A DNA stretch of 64,000 bases from Blattamonas nauphoetae (taxonomy: Eukaryota > Preaxostyla > Oxymonadida). Below, one piece after another: positions 53,174-64,000 of this stretch. The position numbers were made by a program, and so were the translations under genes. The notes beneath the pieces are model-generated. The model was not told where the DNA came from. It saw only the letters and a program-made list of their open reading frames with translations, and made no database searches. The first letter of the stretch is position 1. The number at the start of each line of letters is the position of its first letter. Where the stretch lies: contig JARBJD010000144.1 in the NCBI GenBank assembly GCA_033064195.1, positions 1 to 64,000 on the forward strand, in the 5' to 3' direction.

Positions 53174-53923
53174 ATGGATCACGATTTCTTCTCGGGAAAT
53201 CATTATGAACATACCACAGCGATTAATGACTTCAACACAATCTATCGGAGCTCAATGACTTCCTCACAGAAATCAGAACCATCTCAACAGGAGAAGTCAC
53301 TTCGAATGAGAAATATCGTTAATTCGACTATCGGGACAAATTATGCCATTCACCTGACGAACATTGGGGTGCTCTATCTTCTTGATACAGAAAAAAACGG
53401 AATATTCACTGCAAAAAACTTTTCGGACCTCTATACAACGTACGATAAACTCAAAGAAACTCTCAAGCCAATTGGAGAAGAATACACATACCAATTCCAC
53501 AGTTTCGCGACATGGGTGATGTATTGTGATCTTGCTCGAGACGAGACAGGATCTGAACGTTTTATTGAATGGATCCGGCAACTAGCAATCAATGACAGAA
53601 CAAAATCGTCAACCGACCACGAAACTATCTACATTGGAATCACAACACTGAAAGCTTTCTATGTTCTGCTTGATATCCAGCATACACATGGATCATCTTT
53701 CCCTAATTTTTTGACACTCATTCAAAGTGCATGTGAAGAAATGGGACTTCTGACACCTTCTGAAACACAAGTCCCAAAAAGAATTCCGATGGATGCCATC
53801 GAATTTGTTTTCAGAAACTTTGTTTCAGGATTTATGAAGATGATGGAGGACATGGGGATTCCGACCGCACAGGATGATGTCCTGGGACCATTCGTCCACA
53901 ACCAGCATGCTGCTCCATCTTGA
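53174..53923 (+). CDS. Unrecognised protein, divergent from NPHP1 (249 aa)
   Basis: An uninterrupted frame with good coding character. The protein is mainly helical and soluble. A segment at about residues 70-90 (YLLDTEKNGIFTAKNFSDLY) resembles a single degenerate EF-hand or a D-x-x-x-x-G turn. Further helices follow (FHSFATWVMYCDLARDETG; FRNFVSGFMKMMEDMG). The start ATG overlaps a possible upstream minus-strand start of NPHP1 that I rejected. Sharing a 76-bp promoter with NPHP1 raises the possibility of a ciliary role, but that is only context. Confidence 0.6.
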   Translation: MDHDFFSGNHYEHTTAINDFNTIYRSSMTSSQKSEPSQQEKSLRMRNIVNSTIGTNYAIHLTNIGVLYLLDTEKNGIFTAKNFSDLYTTYDKLKETLKPIGEEYTYQFHSFATWVMYCDLARDETGSERFIEWIRQLAINDRTKSSTDHETIYIGITTLKAFYVLLDIQHTHGSSFPNFLTLIQSACEEMGLLTPSETQVPKRIPMDAIEFVFRNFVSGFMKMMEDMGIPTAQDDVLGPFVHNQHAAPS

Positions 53924-54141
53924 ACGAATACACAACTTGTATCGATTTTGGAAAAGCGAGTTCTCATTTATTTACGGTATGCTGAAGCGATGAAAGAACA
54001 ATCCATTCCACTCCCTGTGGGATACCATCTATACGAATATCAATACGCTTTATTTTTCCACCATGTCTTCGTCTTTCATCCTTCCAAACGATTTATTTCG
54101 TCCAAATGGGATAAAGTCAGAAACGGAGGTTCGAGCTGATA

Positions 54142-55211
54142 TCAACGAATAAAGTTGATTCCGTAATTTTCGATCGTGAATGGATATTGTGTTGGTGATA
54201 AAGATGAATATGGAAGTTGATGCGTTGATGGAGGGGAGGCAGAAATGAACGATGGTGAGCCCTGGAGCTGTGCCTGTTCTGTGGCTATAGCAGATGAAAT
54301 TGTTGTAGAAGCTGATCCCCCTGACGTAATAAACGACACACGGGCAGACGGAAGGACAATAAACTCTGCTGATGACGGAACATCACTGGAATGTGATTTG
54401 ATGAGTGTAATTCGATAATGAACTTTTGAATCCCATTCTCCATTCACTCTACATGGACCCCGTCCAATTTTTAGTCGAGTGGCAAAAAGAACAATTGGCC
54501 ATTCTTTCATTTTGGCGATGAGAAGATTGATGGCTTCTGAACCCATTTGGAGCGATCGACCAGAAGATGTATCCATCCAAACATGTGAAGAGATGCTTTC
54601 GACACATAGGACAGAAATCGGATGTGGTGTTTTCGAGCAATCCCCAATGAGAGCTGGAAGAGTTGTTTTGATGAATGAGAGAAGATGACTCGACGAATGC
54701 GGTTGAAATACATAGATATGATGCAAACATAACGCGACGATGGCCTAAATGTGATGACAGAAACACAAATAAAATACCGAAGCATCCAGAGATTGGTGTT
54801 CGTTTTGAGCTGTCATTTGTGCGAGATGCTCCCTCAGAATCTCCTCCATTCGATATGCATTAAACCTGCAATCACAATCCAGAACGACAACTGATGAGTT
54901 ATATCCACCCAAAAATTGCGGAAGGAGGATCTTTACGATTGACGAGTACAGAAATTGTGTCTAAGAGATATGTGAATGGGAGCGAAAAAAACTTTCCCTG
55001 ATGATGTATGTCCACGAATTTCGAGGAGAGTTCCATTTTCGATTCCATACACCAATTCCTTGTCAAGAATATGTAGACCAGTGAAGAGTGGCTTGTGGAT
55101 TTGCATTTCGCGGAAAATATCATTTCCAGAATATGTTGGGACAAGCAGTGGGTAGGCGGAATTGAGTGAAGCTACAAATGATTCAAAAAAGTTGTTGGTT
55201 TCGAAAGACAT
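54142..55211 (-). CDS. XRCC2-like RAD51 paralogue (334 aa)
   Basis: RAD51 paralogue of homologous recombination repair; in animals and plants XRCC2 forms a complex with RAD51B, C and D. Three exons, 54993-55211, 54778-54960 and 54142-54744, with introns of only 32 bp (GTTTTTTTCG to CTCTTAG) and 33 bp (GTATTTTATT to ACATTTAG). The first intron splits the Walker A motif; the spliced sequence reads GHTSSGKTQFLYSS. A hydrophobic strand SSVVVLDCDCRFNAYRM follows, equivalent to the VLFIDTDYHFDMLRL segment of XRCC2. Later come SVLCVESISSHVWMD (Walker B position) and EWPIVLFATRL. I chose the ATG at 55211, which leaves 31 bp to CDC40. An in-frame ATG at 55310 would overlap CDC40 exon 1. Confidence 0.82.
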
Positions 55212-55242
55212 TTCGGAAAATGTTTTCTTATGGCCGAAGAAT
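55212..55242. promoter_or_regulatory. 31-bp divergent start-to-start region of XRCC2 and CDC40
   Basis: Only 31 bp separate the two start codons in my models, so the transcripts probably overlap at their 5' ends or have almost no leaders. Confidence 0.5.
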
Positions 55243-57164
55243 ATGGACTTCGACTTCGCTCCCGATGCTGACGAGCTGCCAGAAGTATCATTCCAATCTT
55301 TTTCTCCCATCTTCTCTATTCAGGACCATCCATTTCCCCTCTCTTCGTCTTTAGTTCCTCTTGGAGATCTCCCTGGAAATTCGTTCAGTGGAAAGCAAAA
55401 CGATATCGCATTTAATGACACACAGTTTATCGAAGGTGATAGTGTGATTTTCTGATCTTATTCTTGAACAAATCTTCCATACCACTCTTTTTGTTCTCCT
55501 CAATCAAAATGTAGCGGCACGCTCTGGAAAAAAGGCTCAAAAAGCAAATGCCTCCAAAAAACGAGTTAAAACACCTCGTTCAGATCAACAGCCATTGAAG
55601 TATCAAGGACCATGGGCTCCCTTTGAAGATGAGAGCTTCGAACCAACAGGATTAGATGTATTTCACTCATTTTCACTTTATTGTTTCTTACATTGACTAG
55701 AATGAAACCTATCAAGAAATTTTAGATGATCGAATGAAGTTCATGCGACCAGATAACTTATATCGATGGAAACGCCTTCAAGAACTCAAAGAGAAAGAAG
55801 CAGCCGAAAAGAAAGCCATCTCAGGTGCAACAGAAACTTTTGTCTCGAGCACAGGGCCAAAAACATCTGCGGCATTGCTTGATGATGACGAAGAAGAAGC
55901 TTTGGATGAAGAGGTCGAGGAGCCAGAACCTGCCCCATCGTCTCCTGTGGAAAACGAAGGAGCTCAAAAACGCGGAGCAACACCTGATGACGACGATGCA
56001 AAACCAGTTGCGCCCCCTGCTGTCTCTCCTTCTGATCCACCTCGAATTGAGGAAGAAAAGCCACCAGAGATGATAAAGGTAATTCGGGAAGATTCTATAA
56101 CAGATGAAATCAAAACTGAGTTTACAACATATCATTCACGACAGCCCCTCTACGATTACCAAGGACGATCGTATGTCAAACCCCCTTCATACAGGAAACC
56201 CATCGATTTTGAACAATGTGTTTCTCATCTTCCCAAAAAGAAAATTCATGATTTTATCGGACATATTGGAGCTGTTTCACACGTCAGGTTCTTTCCAACG
56301 TATGGTCATCTTCTTGCAAGTGCAGGATTGGCTGATGGAACGATCAAAATTTGGGATTGTGTGAATCGCAACAGGAACTGCATCAGAACACTTCACACTC
56401 TTCCAGCTCGTCCCAAAGAAGTCCATGGAATCCGCGACTTCACATGGAACTTGGATGGGACACGTATCTACACAGCCAGCTTCGACGGGTTCATGCGAGA
56501 ATGGGACACGGAAACGGGAACATGCCTCGCCAGATACGCAACAGGGATTGTTCCTCTGACAGTAAAGCAGGCCCCCAACCACCCCCACCTCTTCCTGGTC
56601 GGGCAGAAGGATCGGATGATCATCGAGTGGGACGTGCGAGAGGCGAAGGTGGAGCAGAAGTACGACGGCCATCTGAAGGCCGTCAACACAATCACGTTTT
56701 TGGAGGGCGGGAAGCGGTTTGTGACAACGAGCGACGACAACTCACTTCGTGTTTGGGACTTGAACATTCCTGTTCCCACAAAGACAATCGCCGAGTCGGA
56801 CACGAAGGCCTTCTCGTCGGTCACGATGCACCCGTCCGGCGACTTCTTCCTGTGCAACTCGCTCGACAACCAGATCTGCACCTTCGAAGCCCGGACGAAG
56901 ATCAGGCGGCTTCAGAAGAAGTCGTTCACAGGCCACATCAGTGCCGGCTACACCATCGACGTGGATTGCTCTCCCGACGGCCAGTTTGTCGTCTCCGGCG
57001 AGTCTAATGGGAACATGGTGTTTTGGAAGTTTGACAGCCCCACTATGAAGCCCATTCGTCTCAAGGCACACGACAAAGTGTGTTCCGGTGTGGCCTGGAA
57101 TCCCATCGACCAGAGTCAGGTCGCATCATGTGGTTACGACGGGATTGTCAGATATTGGGATTGA
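55243..57164 (+). CDS. Pre-mRNA-splicing factor Prp17/CDC40 (599 aa)
   Basis: A WD40 protein of the second catalytic step of splicing. Three exons, 55243-55435, 55515-55657 and 55701-57164, total exactly 600 codons. The N-terminal part contains the GPWAPFED block (human GPWAKYVDE). Then come a Glu/Pro-rich linker and the diagnostic YDYQGRSYVKPP motif just before the propeller. Seven WD40 repeats follow, from LPKKKIHDFIGHIGAV to SCGYDGIVRYWD at the C-terminus, including FVTTSDDNSLRVWDLNIPVP. The repeat region is GC-richer than the first exons. Introns are 79 and 43 bp. Confidence 0.93.
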
Positions 57165-57277
57165 GTTCTTTCTTTTCATTTCACATGTTCGAAGAAGCCA
57201 TCAATCTGAGAAAATCGAGGTTTTGATAAATGAGTGGTCGTGATGGGCATTGAAGGTATTAAGGGTATTGATCGACA

Positions 57278-58144
57278 ATGGACGACGGGTCACGCGTTCA
57301 TGTCGGGAACCTCCCTCCAAACTGTAAACGTGAAGATCTTGAACCACTTTTTGAGCAGTGCGGAAAGATCAGATACATCGATCTGAAAGGCTTCTTCGGA
57401 TTCATTGTTTGCCATCGCAGCCTTTCATTGGTCCTCAAATTTCTTCGTTCTTTTTTTCATTATTTGTGATGTTTTTTTTCATATTTTTTTCGTCTTCTCA
57501 TCGGTCATATTGGGCTTCCTTTTCTCGTCAAGACTTTCGAAGATCCAGCATCTGGACAAGAAGCTGTAGACAAGCTTAACAACACTGACCTCAATGGTTC
57601 ACAAATTACAGTGGCCAGAGCGAGATCCCGTGGTGGAGATGAAAGAGGACCCTCTCGTTGCTTCATTTGCGGGTCAACTGGACACCGCGCCGCAGAATGT
57701 CCCGATGGCCGACGCGGAGATCGAGACAGCTGCTATATCTGCGGAGAACGCGGACACATCTCAAGGTATTGTCCAAATAGACGGGACGACCGAGGCGGTC
57801 GAGATGGAGGAAGAAGAGGTCGTTTCGATGAACGCTATGACCGAGGCCATTATTCGCCATATCACTCTCGCCGTTCTCGGTCACCTCGTGGACGCTATTC
57901 TCGTTCACCTCGAAGGCATCATTCACGTTCTCCACGCCGTGAATCCCCATACTCTCGACGCCGCGACTATTCACCAAGACCAGCACCTCGCCGGGAGAGA
58001 GATCGATCACCTCCCCGACGAGAAGGCGGAGACTATGAAAGGAGCAGGGACTCTGAAAGGAGAACAAGAAGACAGACACCCGAAGTGTCCAGGTCACCTG
58101 AACCACGGAAACAGGACTGGGATGCTAAACCGAACGATTGGTAA
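57278..58144 (+). CDS. RSZ-type SR splicing factor with two zinc knuckles (246 aa)
   Basis: An RNA-binding splicing regulator. Two exons, 57278-57406 and 57533-58144, with a 126-bp intron (GTTTGC to GTCAAG) inside the RRM. Domains: a compact RRM (RVHVGNLPPN as RNP2; GFFGFI...TFED spanning RNP1 and the exon junction), then two CCHC zinc knuckles (CFICGSTGHRAAEC and CYICGERGHISRYC), and a long RS/RD-rich tail (RRSRSPRGRYSRSPRR and similar). Two knuckles match the plant RSZ32/33 arrangement; animal SRSF7 has one. The gene starts 113 bp after CDC40, another splicing factor, on the same strand. Confidence 0.9.
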
Positions 58145-58646
58145 AAATTATGGAGTTGGCCGAAGGAGGCACAACGCGGTGGGCTTGTTGATTTTCACGA
58201 CACGATGACTTTTGGGTTGATACACAATGGACACGCGGAACTAGTCTGGGTCGTTTCACAAAGGGTAATCTGAAGAGGAAAGTTAACCTATCATTGGCGA
58301 GGAGAATCGGGAGGCACACTTACCGCGCGAGTTGTCGTCGAACACCTTTTACTCTCGTTCCACAGATGACGACTTCCACACATGCTCTCTGTGGTATGAT
58401 GCGATCAGACTTCCATCGTCAAGGTACCCACACAATTTTGCACTTTCTATCCATTGTCGCCAGATGACCCACTCTCGCTTTCCTCTCGTGTATTTCAGAG
58501 ATGATGAAACGAGAATTAATGAACGTGATATCATGTCAAAAGAAAAGGGAATGAAGAGTTGAATTGAAGCTTCTATGTCTTCCGAGGTTTTTTCGCTGCT
58601 TTCATGACTCTCATCGTCGCCATCACTGTTGCTTCCAAATCTGTCT
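58145..58646. other. Intergenic region between convergent genes
   Basis: About 500 bp with no gene recognised. Open frames here are short and not protein-like. Confidence 0.55.
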
Positions 58647-61600
58647 TTATCTGAAAGAAGATGTCGAAAAAGAGGGAAATACCGTTTGGTCTAATTCTCG
58701 GACCTTCTTGTCGAGAGTTTTCACTGTTTGTGTGAGTGCTTGTGAGTCCTTTGTCATCTTTTGGGAAAGAATCTTGACTGTCTGTTGGGTTGATTGCTTC
58801 AGATTCTCAGCAATTGTTTCCAAATCAACCTTGCCCTTCTTCTGAAGCTTTGCTTCTGCCTTTGCGAGTCGTTCATCCTCCCGTCGCTTCTCCTCTTCCA
58901 ACGCTCGTTGCCTGATCTCTTCTGTGACCCGCTGAAACTCTTCTCTCGATTGCTGCAGCTCTGCGCAGAATTGTTCGTGTTCTCGAACACGCTCGTTGAA
59001 CCATTCGTTCTGCCGTCTCCTCTCATTTTCTCTTTCAGCTCTGGCTGACGCTTCTTGGACTGCTGCTTGGTCTTCCGGTTGACCTTCGTCCTTCCGCTCC
59101 TGCTCGCTCCTTTCGAGATCTTCCATCCGCTCGTCGATCTTCGCCAGAACGTCCTTCAGCACTCCAACCGACTCTTCCATCAGCCCAAGTCGCTTCTCCT
59201 CGGAGGATCGTCGGATTCTGGTTTCTTCTTCGGCGTCGGACAGTTTGTCTGTGAACATTGAGCGCAGTTCGTTGAGCTGTTCTGTGACAGTTTTGAACTT
59301 GCCGGCCTTCACGCTTGTCTGAGTTCGTGATTTCACCATTTCGGCTGGCTTCTCTTGTTGCGTTGGTGGCTTCCGCTCGTTGATGCTGGACTGTGACGGA
59401 TGACTGCGAATGGTCGTGGACGATGGATCAGACACAAGCCTCGTTTGGGTCTGTTGAGGGTGTGTGTCTCCTTCCTCGTCTGTGGAGAGTGACATCCGCT
59501 GGGCGTGCCGGTGAGATTCCGTCGGCTTCGGGACTGACGAGAGAGGCTGAGCGACGGGAATGTCGGACATCTCGCTGTCGACAGAGGCGCGATCTGATTC
59601 GTCCCTCACAGCCACTTCGGATTCGTCGGCGACTTCGACTCTGTCTTCCTCGTCAGATTCAACGATCTCGCCTCCAAGAGCCTCAGCCAGCCGTAACTCC
59701 ATCTTCTCGATCTCGTGCCTGAGATTGTCCTTCTCGGCTTCGATGGCTGTTTGATGTGAAGCGACGTGGTTCATGATTTCTGAGCACTGATCCTCGATTT
59801 CTTGGATCTTCCTGTCGACCTGCTCTTCCGCCTGCTTGCCCTGCTCCTCCAACTCTGCAAACTTCTCTTTTGCGGTGCTGTCGATGAGTGTCCTCACTGC
59901 AGCTTCCATGATCGACGAGGGGTCTTCGGACTGACGAGTCTGTCGCCGAGTGGGAGAGTGTCTCGTCTTTTTGGACGGGCCAGCAAACATGTCTGAGAAC
60001 AATCCGGAGACGACACTTTCGATGTCCTTCTGCATCGATCCAGACAGCTCTTTCCGGATCGCCTCTTTGTCTTCTGCGCTGAGTGGTGCCGCATGGGCTG
60101 AAATGGGACTCATAATGGGCGAAGAGAACGGGGCTGTTCGGTTGGCTCTGGACGCCGTCGAAGTGGTGGCGAGTAATGGCTCGGAGACATACTGCTGGAG
60201 AACTTCATCAGCTTCGCCGAGTTTCCGCTCGATGAGGAGACACAGTTTTTCTTCCAACGTGGGCGCGACTGTCTCGAGGACTTGGCTGATTTTGGCCTCA
60301 ACCTGGCCATTCATTTCGTCGGTCTGCTCTTTCATCAGTGTTCCGATCTCGGCCGAGAGAGAGGAGTGGAGCGTGTTTGAGATGGATGTGTGGAGGGCGT
60401 CTTGAAGTGATGGGATGTACTCGTTCATGATTTGGGCCAGCGTCGTGTGCAGGTCTGGACTGGAGGACGGGTCGGTGAACAGAACCAACGACTCGTGAAC
60501 AGCACTTTGGATCTTCTGCATCTGGACCTCCTGCTGGCGGAGAGCGTTCAGAACAATTTCGTTGGTGTCCTCCGTGGGGCTTCCCGGCGACAGCTGAGAC
60601 GGGATTGGGGGATGGCTGTTGGCGATGGTGTCGATCTTTTGGAGGAGCGTGCTGAGCAAGACTTCCATCTTCCCGCGCATCCTCTTTTCGATGGCTTCTT
60701 TCTTCTGCCTCTCGTTCATGAATGTCATCTCAAAAGACGAGTCTGGGTCGTCGCGGCTGATCATCGTCTGCAGCATTTGTGTGATGGTTGAATTTTGCGA
60801 GAGTGGATCTCGTCTCTTTGTCTCGTTTGTGATGACTTCCCTCCCTCGTTCAAAATCAGTCAGTGCCCACTCTTTGGGTCCGTCTGCCTCTGTCCAGTCG
60901 AAGTCTCGGATGAGCTCCAGCCCGTTTGAGAAGAAAGCGACTTCTGGGTCCTCCAGCGCGGGCGGGCTCATCTCGAAGATGAAGGCATTCAGTCTGACCA
61001 ATCCTTCGATTCGTGTCTGAAGTGAGGCAGCGACTTTCCGTTCTGAATGCAAGAGGTGATGTGAGTGGCCGTCGTCCGTGTGGGGCCGAACAGACGAGCC
61101 AGAACTGACGCGAGGAGTGCTGAGGTAGGACGAGCGGGTGTTGGTTGGGGTCTGCTTGTTTGGGGAGAGGGTGTATGTGCGAGTGAAGGGGCTGCTGGAG
61201 ATGGGGCGAGGTGAGATGGTGTGTTTGGAGGGAGATGTGGTGCGGGAGGGCGAGTGGGGCGGTTTGGAGCCTTTCCAGTCTTCGCGCAGCTGCTGCCACT
61301 TCCCGCAATGGCTGCACGAGTCGCTGGGGACGTCTTCCATCAGGCCCAAATGAAGAGTGGTGAGGGTTGTGTTTGCTGTTAATGTCGAAATGAAGAGTTC
61401 AACGGTGGAGTTCGAATCAAAAGAGAGGGAAAGGCTGGTGAGGTCGGTGGAGATGAAATGAGACGGACCGACGAGATCGTTTTCGGTGAGAGTGATCCCA
61501 GAAGCTGAAAATGAGTGGATGGTCGACGAAAGAACAGTTGTCAGAAGGGCCGATAGGGTGGCAGGGAGGATGAGATGGTTGTGTGAAATGTTCATGTGGA

Positions 61601-62496
61601 GAAGGGAGGTTGCACTTGATGTGAGAAGCGACGACAGAGCTTGGCAGCCGTCATTGCCGATTTGGTTGTTGGAGAGAGACAAGGACAGTAAATGTGGTCG
61701 AAGTTGACATTTTTCTGGAAGTGATGAGAGGAAGGAAGCGAGATTCTTGATCCCTTCATCATCGATGAGATTTCCATCCAGCGAGAGAGTTTTCACAGCA
61801 ATATTCTTGATCCGTGGATCGAGGAGTGTGATGATTTGTCGAACTCCATTAGATGTAATTGAATTTCCGTCCAAGTAGAGAGACGTGAGATCTGTGACAG
61901 AACGTTCTGGTTGAACCGATGAATCCAAAAATGAAGACTGAGTCAAGGCTGAACTCCTCTGTAGTTTCCCGGTTTTCCCAGAAAAAACAATTAGGCCAGA
62001 GATTAGAGCGGCAATTCCATCGTCAGAGATTCCATTTTCCGAGAGATCGAGAGAATGGAGATTGAGACTAAATGACGATGATGTCGACGAAATTTTGAAA
62101 ATATTCGCTAGCTCATAAATGCCTTCGTCGCCTAGTTGACATCGGCGGAGTGAAAGTACTTTTAAGTGCGAGAGAGGGATGAGTGACATTGATGGAGCTT
62201 TTTGTAGTGAATCGAGCAAAAGGGACATTGAATATGGATTAAGTGGGTTGTATGACACATTTAATTTCTCTAGTGGTGCTTTAGTACGATCTATGCAAAG
62301 TGAATACGAGAAAACCGAGAGAAAAACCTTTCTGGAAGCCTAATAGTGTGGTAAGTGTTTTCTCGGACAATTTATTGTGAGAAACATCAAGCTTCGATAT
62401 GTGTGCTCCGATATTGAGAGGTTTAGAGATATTTATGATGTCCTTGATTGTCTGAGAGTGTGAGAAAATGTTGATGACAAACCAATTCAGGGTCAT
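58647..62496 (-). CDS. Leucine-rich repeat and coiled-coil protein (about 1,266 aa)
   Basis: Two exons, 58647-62278 and 62328-62496, joined by a 49-bp intron (GTTTTTC to CTAAAG). The first 400 residues are RNI-type LRRs of about 28 residues: ISKLDVSHNKLSE, LHSLDLSENGISDDGI, LTSLYLDGNSITSNGV, VKTLSLDGNLIDDEGI, LLSLSLSNNQIGNDG. A Ser/Thr/Pro-rich linker and several coiled-coil segments follow, the last very Arg/Glu-rich (RRSSEEKRLGLMEESV, EEEKRREDERLAKAEAKL). This order resembles LRRC45-type centriole and cilium proteins, but length and sequence do not allow a firm name. The start is the first clear ATG of the frame. An upstream exon may exist around 62520-62640. Confidence 0.7.
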
Positions 62497-62776
62497 GCCA
62501 GGACAGGTCACAATTTCGTTGAGTTGGATCTTTCAGAACTAAAACAAACTCAAGAACAGCGTCGGTTTTGGTGGATGCACAAGACTGGAGATAAACTCTT
62601 ACTGAATTTGAATCCGCAGAAAGCTCTCTCTAGAAGACATTAGAGAGAAGAAAAGTGATGAAATTTGTTGTGAAAGATCATGAAAGTACATAAACACAAA
62701 CCGAATCATCACTACTTCGCGCAGTTTGAGACATAGAGTGTGATCATCCCCTCACAAAAGCTGAAGTTCATCGTCC

Positions 62777-63383
62777 ATGGATTTACTACGCGAATACGAA
62801 AAACAGCTCGAAGAATATGAAAGGACTGGTATTCCAAATGAAGCAGTTATAGAAACCAGTGTTATTCTGAAAAGTAAAGGACAAGAATTGAAAGAAAAGC
62901 AAAGGACTTATGAACCACCAGAATTTGTCCACCAACAGCACGGATCAAGTGCTGGCGCTGACTCAAAACAATTTCATATCTATCGTAGACTTCGTAACAA
63001 GGAAGAGTCCCGAGTTAACCAGATGGTTGAGATCGAAAAAGAGGTTTTCATCTTTACCTTCCACTATTCTTACCTTTGCTTTTTGTTCATGTAGGAAGAA
63101 GAAAATCGGATATTTGCCGAGAAAAGAATGCATTCTGAGAAAGAAATTAAAGAAAAACAAGTATTCTCTTACTGGTTTTTTGATCGTCTCGTATTCGTCT
63201 TCTTTCTCTGTTTAGACGAAAAAAGCAGCAAAAAGACAGAAAAGAAAAGAAAGACAACGCTTAGCTAAAGAAAAAGAGAAGCTATTGAAAGATTCAAAGA
63301 ATACACCAGATGGAAAACCGACAGAAGGAAATGCTGTTCCACTCTTCCCCGATGATGATTCTACATCCTCAGAAAACGATTGA
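62777..63383 (+). CDS. PRKRIP1 homologue, spliceosome-associated protein (166 aa)
   Basis: PRKRIP1 sits in the C* and P spliceosomes as a long helix. Three exons, 62777-63043, 63095-63160 and 63216-63383, total exactly 167 codons; introns are 51 and 55 bp (GTTTTC to ATGTAG; GTATTC to GTTTAG). The diagnostic block is PPEFVHQQHGSSAGADSKQF followed by HIYRRLRNKEESR, equivalent to the [21 protein letters not shown] block of the animal protein. The C-terminal half is a Lys/Arg/Glu-rich helix (KKAAKRQKRKERQRLAKEKE) with an acidic end. Length is close to human (184 aa). Confidence 0.9.
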
Positions 63384-63549
63384 TTCTCCTCCTTTTCTTC
63401 ATTCTGTTGTATTCTTCTGCTCTTTCTTTCACCCGTTCTTCATTTAACTTCATTTCATCAAATTGAAAATTGTGCAATCTGTTTCCACAGTAAATAAAGA
63501 GAAATGAAGACAATAATGAAGAAGAAAGGAAGTAACATCAAGCGGGAGG

Positions 63550-64000
63550 TCAGTCTCGCCAGGACGTGGCTTGCTCTGACCGAAGTAGTTGCGAGTACAG
63601 GTCTGTCATTGCTCGGAGGGTCCCTTCGTCGACATCAACCTCCGAACTCCGCTCAGACTCGCGGATGGTCTCCATTCCACCGTGCATCGCATCCCCGTCG
63701 CTATGAGATTGCTCGACAAGGATTTGGTTGGGCCTGGTGTCCGACACGTCGATGCTGAGTTGAGAGGGGTTGATGTTGGAAGGGATGAAGGACGGCATCG
63801 AGATGGAATACGAGAACGAGGCCGAGGAGTTGCTTGGCGGCTGAGCGGAGGAGGATTCGATGCTCGACGGGAGTTGGTCTGGCTGGCGGTGAATGGAGAG
63901 GCTCGAAATGGACGACTTTGTGGATGAGTGAAGTGAACCCGACGACGCGTGGATTGTGTGCACCTCGGCCGCTTCCAGCTCGCCGTCGATGTTCGATGCG
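63550..64000 (-). CDS. 3' end of an unrecognised gene, cut by the window edge
   Basis: The frame is open on the minus strand from beyond 64000 to a stop at 63550-63552. The visible 150 residues are Ser/Pro-rich and disordered (SSISSLSIHRQPDQLPSS) with a short acidic helical tail (VDEGTLRAMTDLYSQLL). GC content and third-position pattern match the neighbouring host genes. No domain is visible, and the functional part must lie outside the window. It is convergent with PRKRIP1, 166 bp away. Confidence 0.55.
   Translation of the reverse strand, partial: ASNIDGELEAAEVHTIHASSGSLHSSTKSSISSLSIHRQPDQLPSSIESSSAQPPSNSSASFSYSISMPSFIPSNINPSQLSIDVSDTRPNQILVEQSHSDGDAMHGGMETIRESERSSEVDVDEGTLRAMTDLYSQLLRSEQATSWRD

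Noticed and set aside
53097-53175. NPHP1 start at 53175
   Set aside because: It would overlap the start of the divergent gene and add a Phe/Ser-rich stretch before the acidic leader. The ATG at 53097 is the simpler choice.
54993-55310. XRCC2 start at the in-frame ATG at 55310
   Set aside because: It would overlap CDC40 exon 1, and the added residues are Ser/Gly/Lys-rich with no family similarity. The ATG at 55211 gives the expected N-terminal length.
57594-58208. Alternative 204-codon frame over the RSZ gene
   Set aside because: It is the shifted reading of the RS-rich region. The chosen frame contains both CCHC knuckles and the end of the RRM.

Overview
The window looks like a piece of a protist nuclear genome. 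Genes lie close together on both strands. Many carry very short spliceosomal introns (32-126 bp) with loosely conserved 5' splice sites. The recognisable proteins are eukaryotic: a bridge-like lipid transfer protein of the BLTP3/SHIP164 type, CNOT11, nephrocystin-1, XRCC2, Prp17/CDC40, an RSZ-type SR protein, PRKRIP1 and a centrosomin CM1-motif protein. NPHP1 and the CM1 protein imply a ciliated or flagellated cell with a gamma-tubulin organising centre. Short introns, a beta-helix repeat fragment and a Polinton would fit an oxymonad or other metamonad such as Blattamonas, but I cannot prove the taxon from sequence alone.

Positions 1-13,432 form a giant inverted duplication (arms 1-6,583 and 6,777-13,432 around a 193-bp single-copy spacer). 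The arms carry decayed coiled-coil gene pieces, four MITE-like elements per arm, and at their outer edges the terminus of a Polinton. The left arm has systematically shorter homopolymer runs than the right, so this part may be a fold-back assembly product or a recent real palindrome with poor consensus.

Positions 11,462-29,720 hold an 18.3-kb Polinton/Maverick with 1,694-bp terminal inverted repeats and a 6-bp target duplication (GTCATG). Its parts are two MCP-like capsid paralogues, small structural-type genes, an FtsK/HerA packaging ATPase, a retroviral-type integrase, a protein-primed family B DNA polymerase carrying an HNH-like zinc module, and several unrecognised genes. It looks nearly whole, with about three breaks, and is young because its two terminal repeats are almost identical. 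It sits 8 bp inside one end of a Tc1-like DNA transposon whose body continues to 31,170.

From 31 kb to the end is host DNA. In order: an unrecognised gene (+), a CM1 coiled-coil gene with two large perfect tandem-repeat arrays (+), the BLTP3-like gene (-), a decayed beta-helix fragment, a lunapark-like membrane protein (+), CNOT11 (-), NPHP1 (-), an unrecognised gene divergent from NPHP1 (+), XRCC2 (-) divergent from CDC40 (+) over only 31 bp, the RSZ SR protein (+), an LRR/coiled-coil protein (-), PRKRIP1 (+), and the 3' end of a further gene (-). Three of these genes (CDC40, RSZ, PRKRIP1) are splicing-related.
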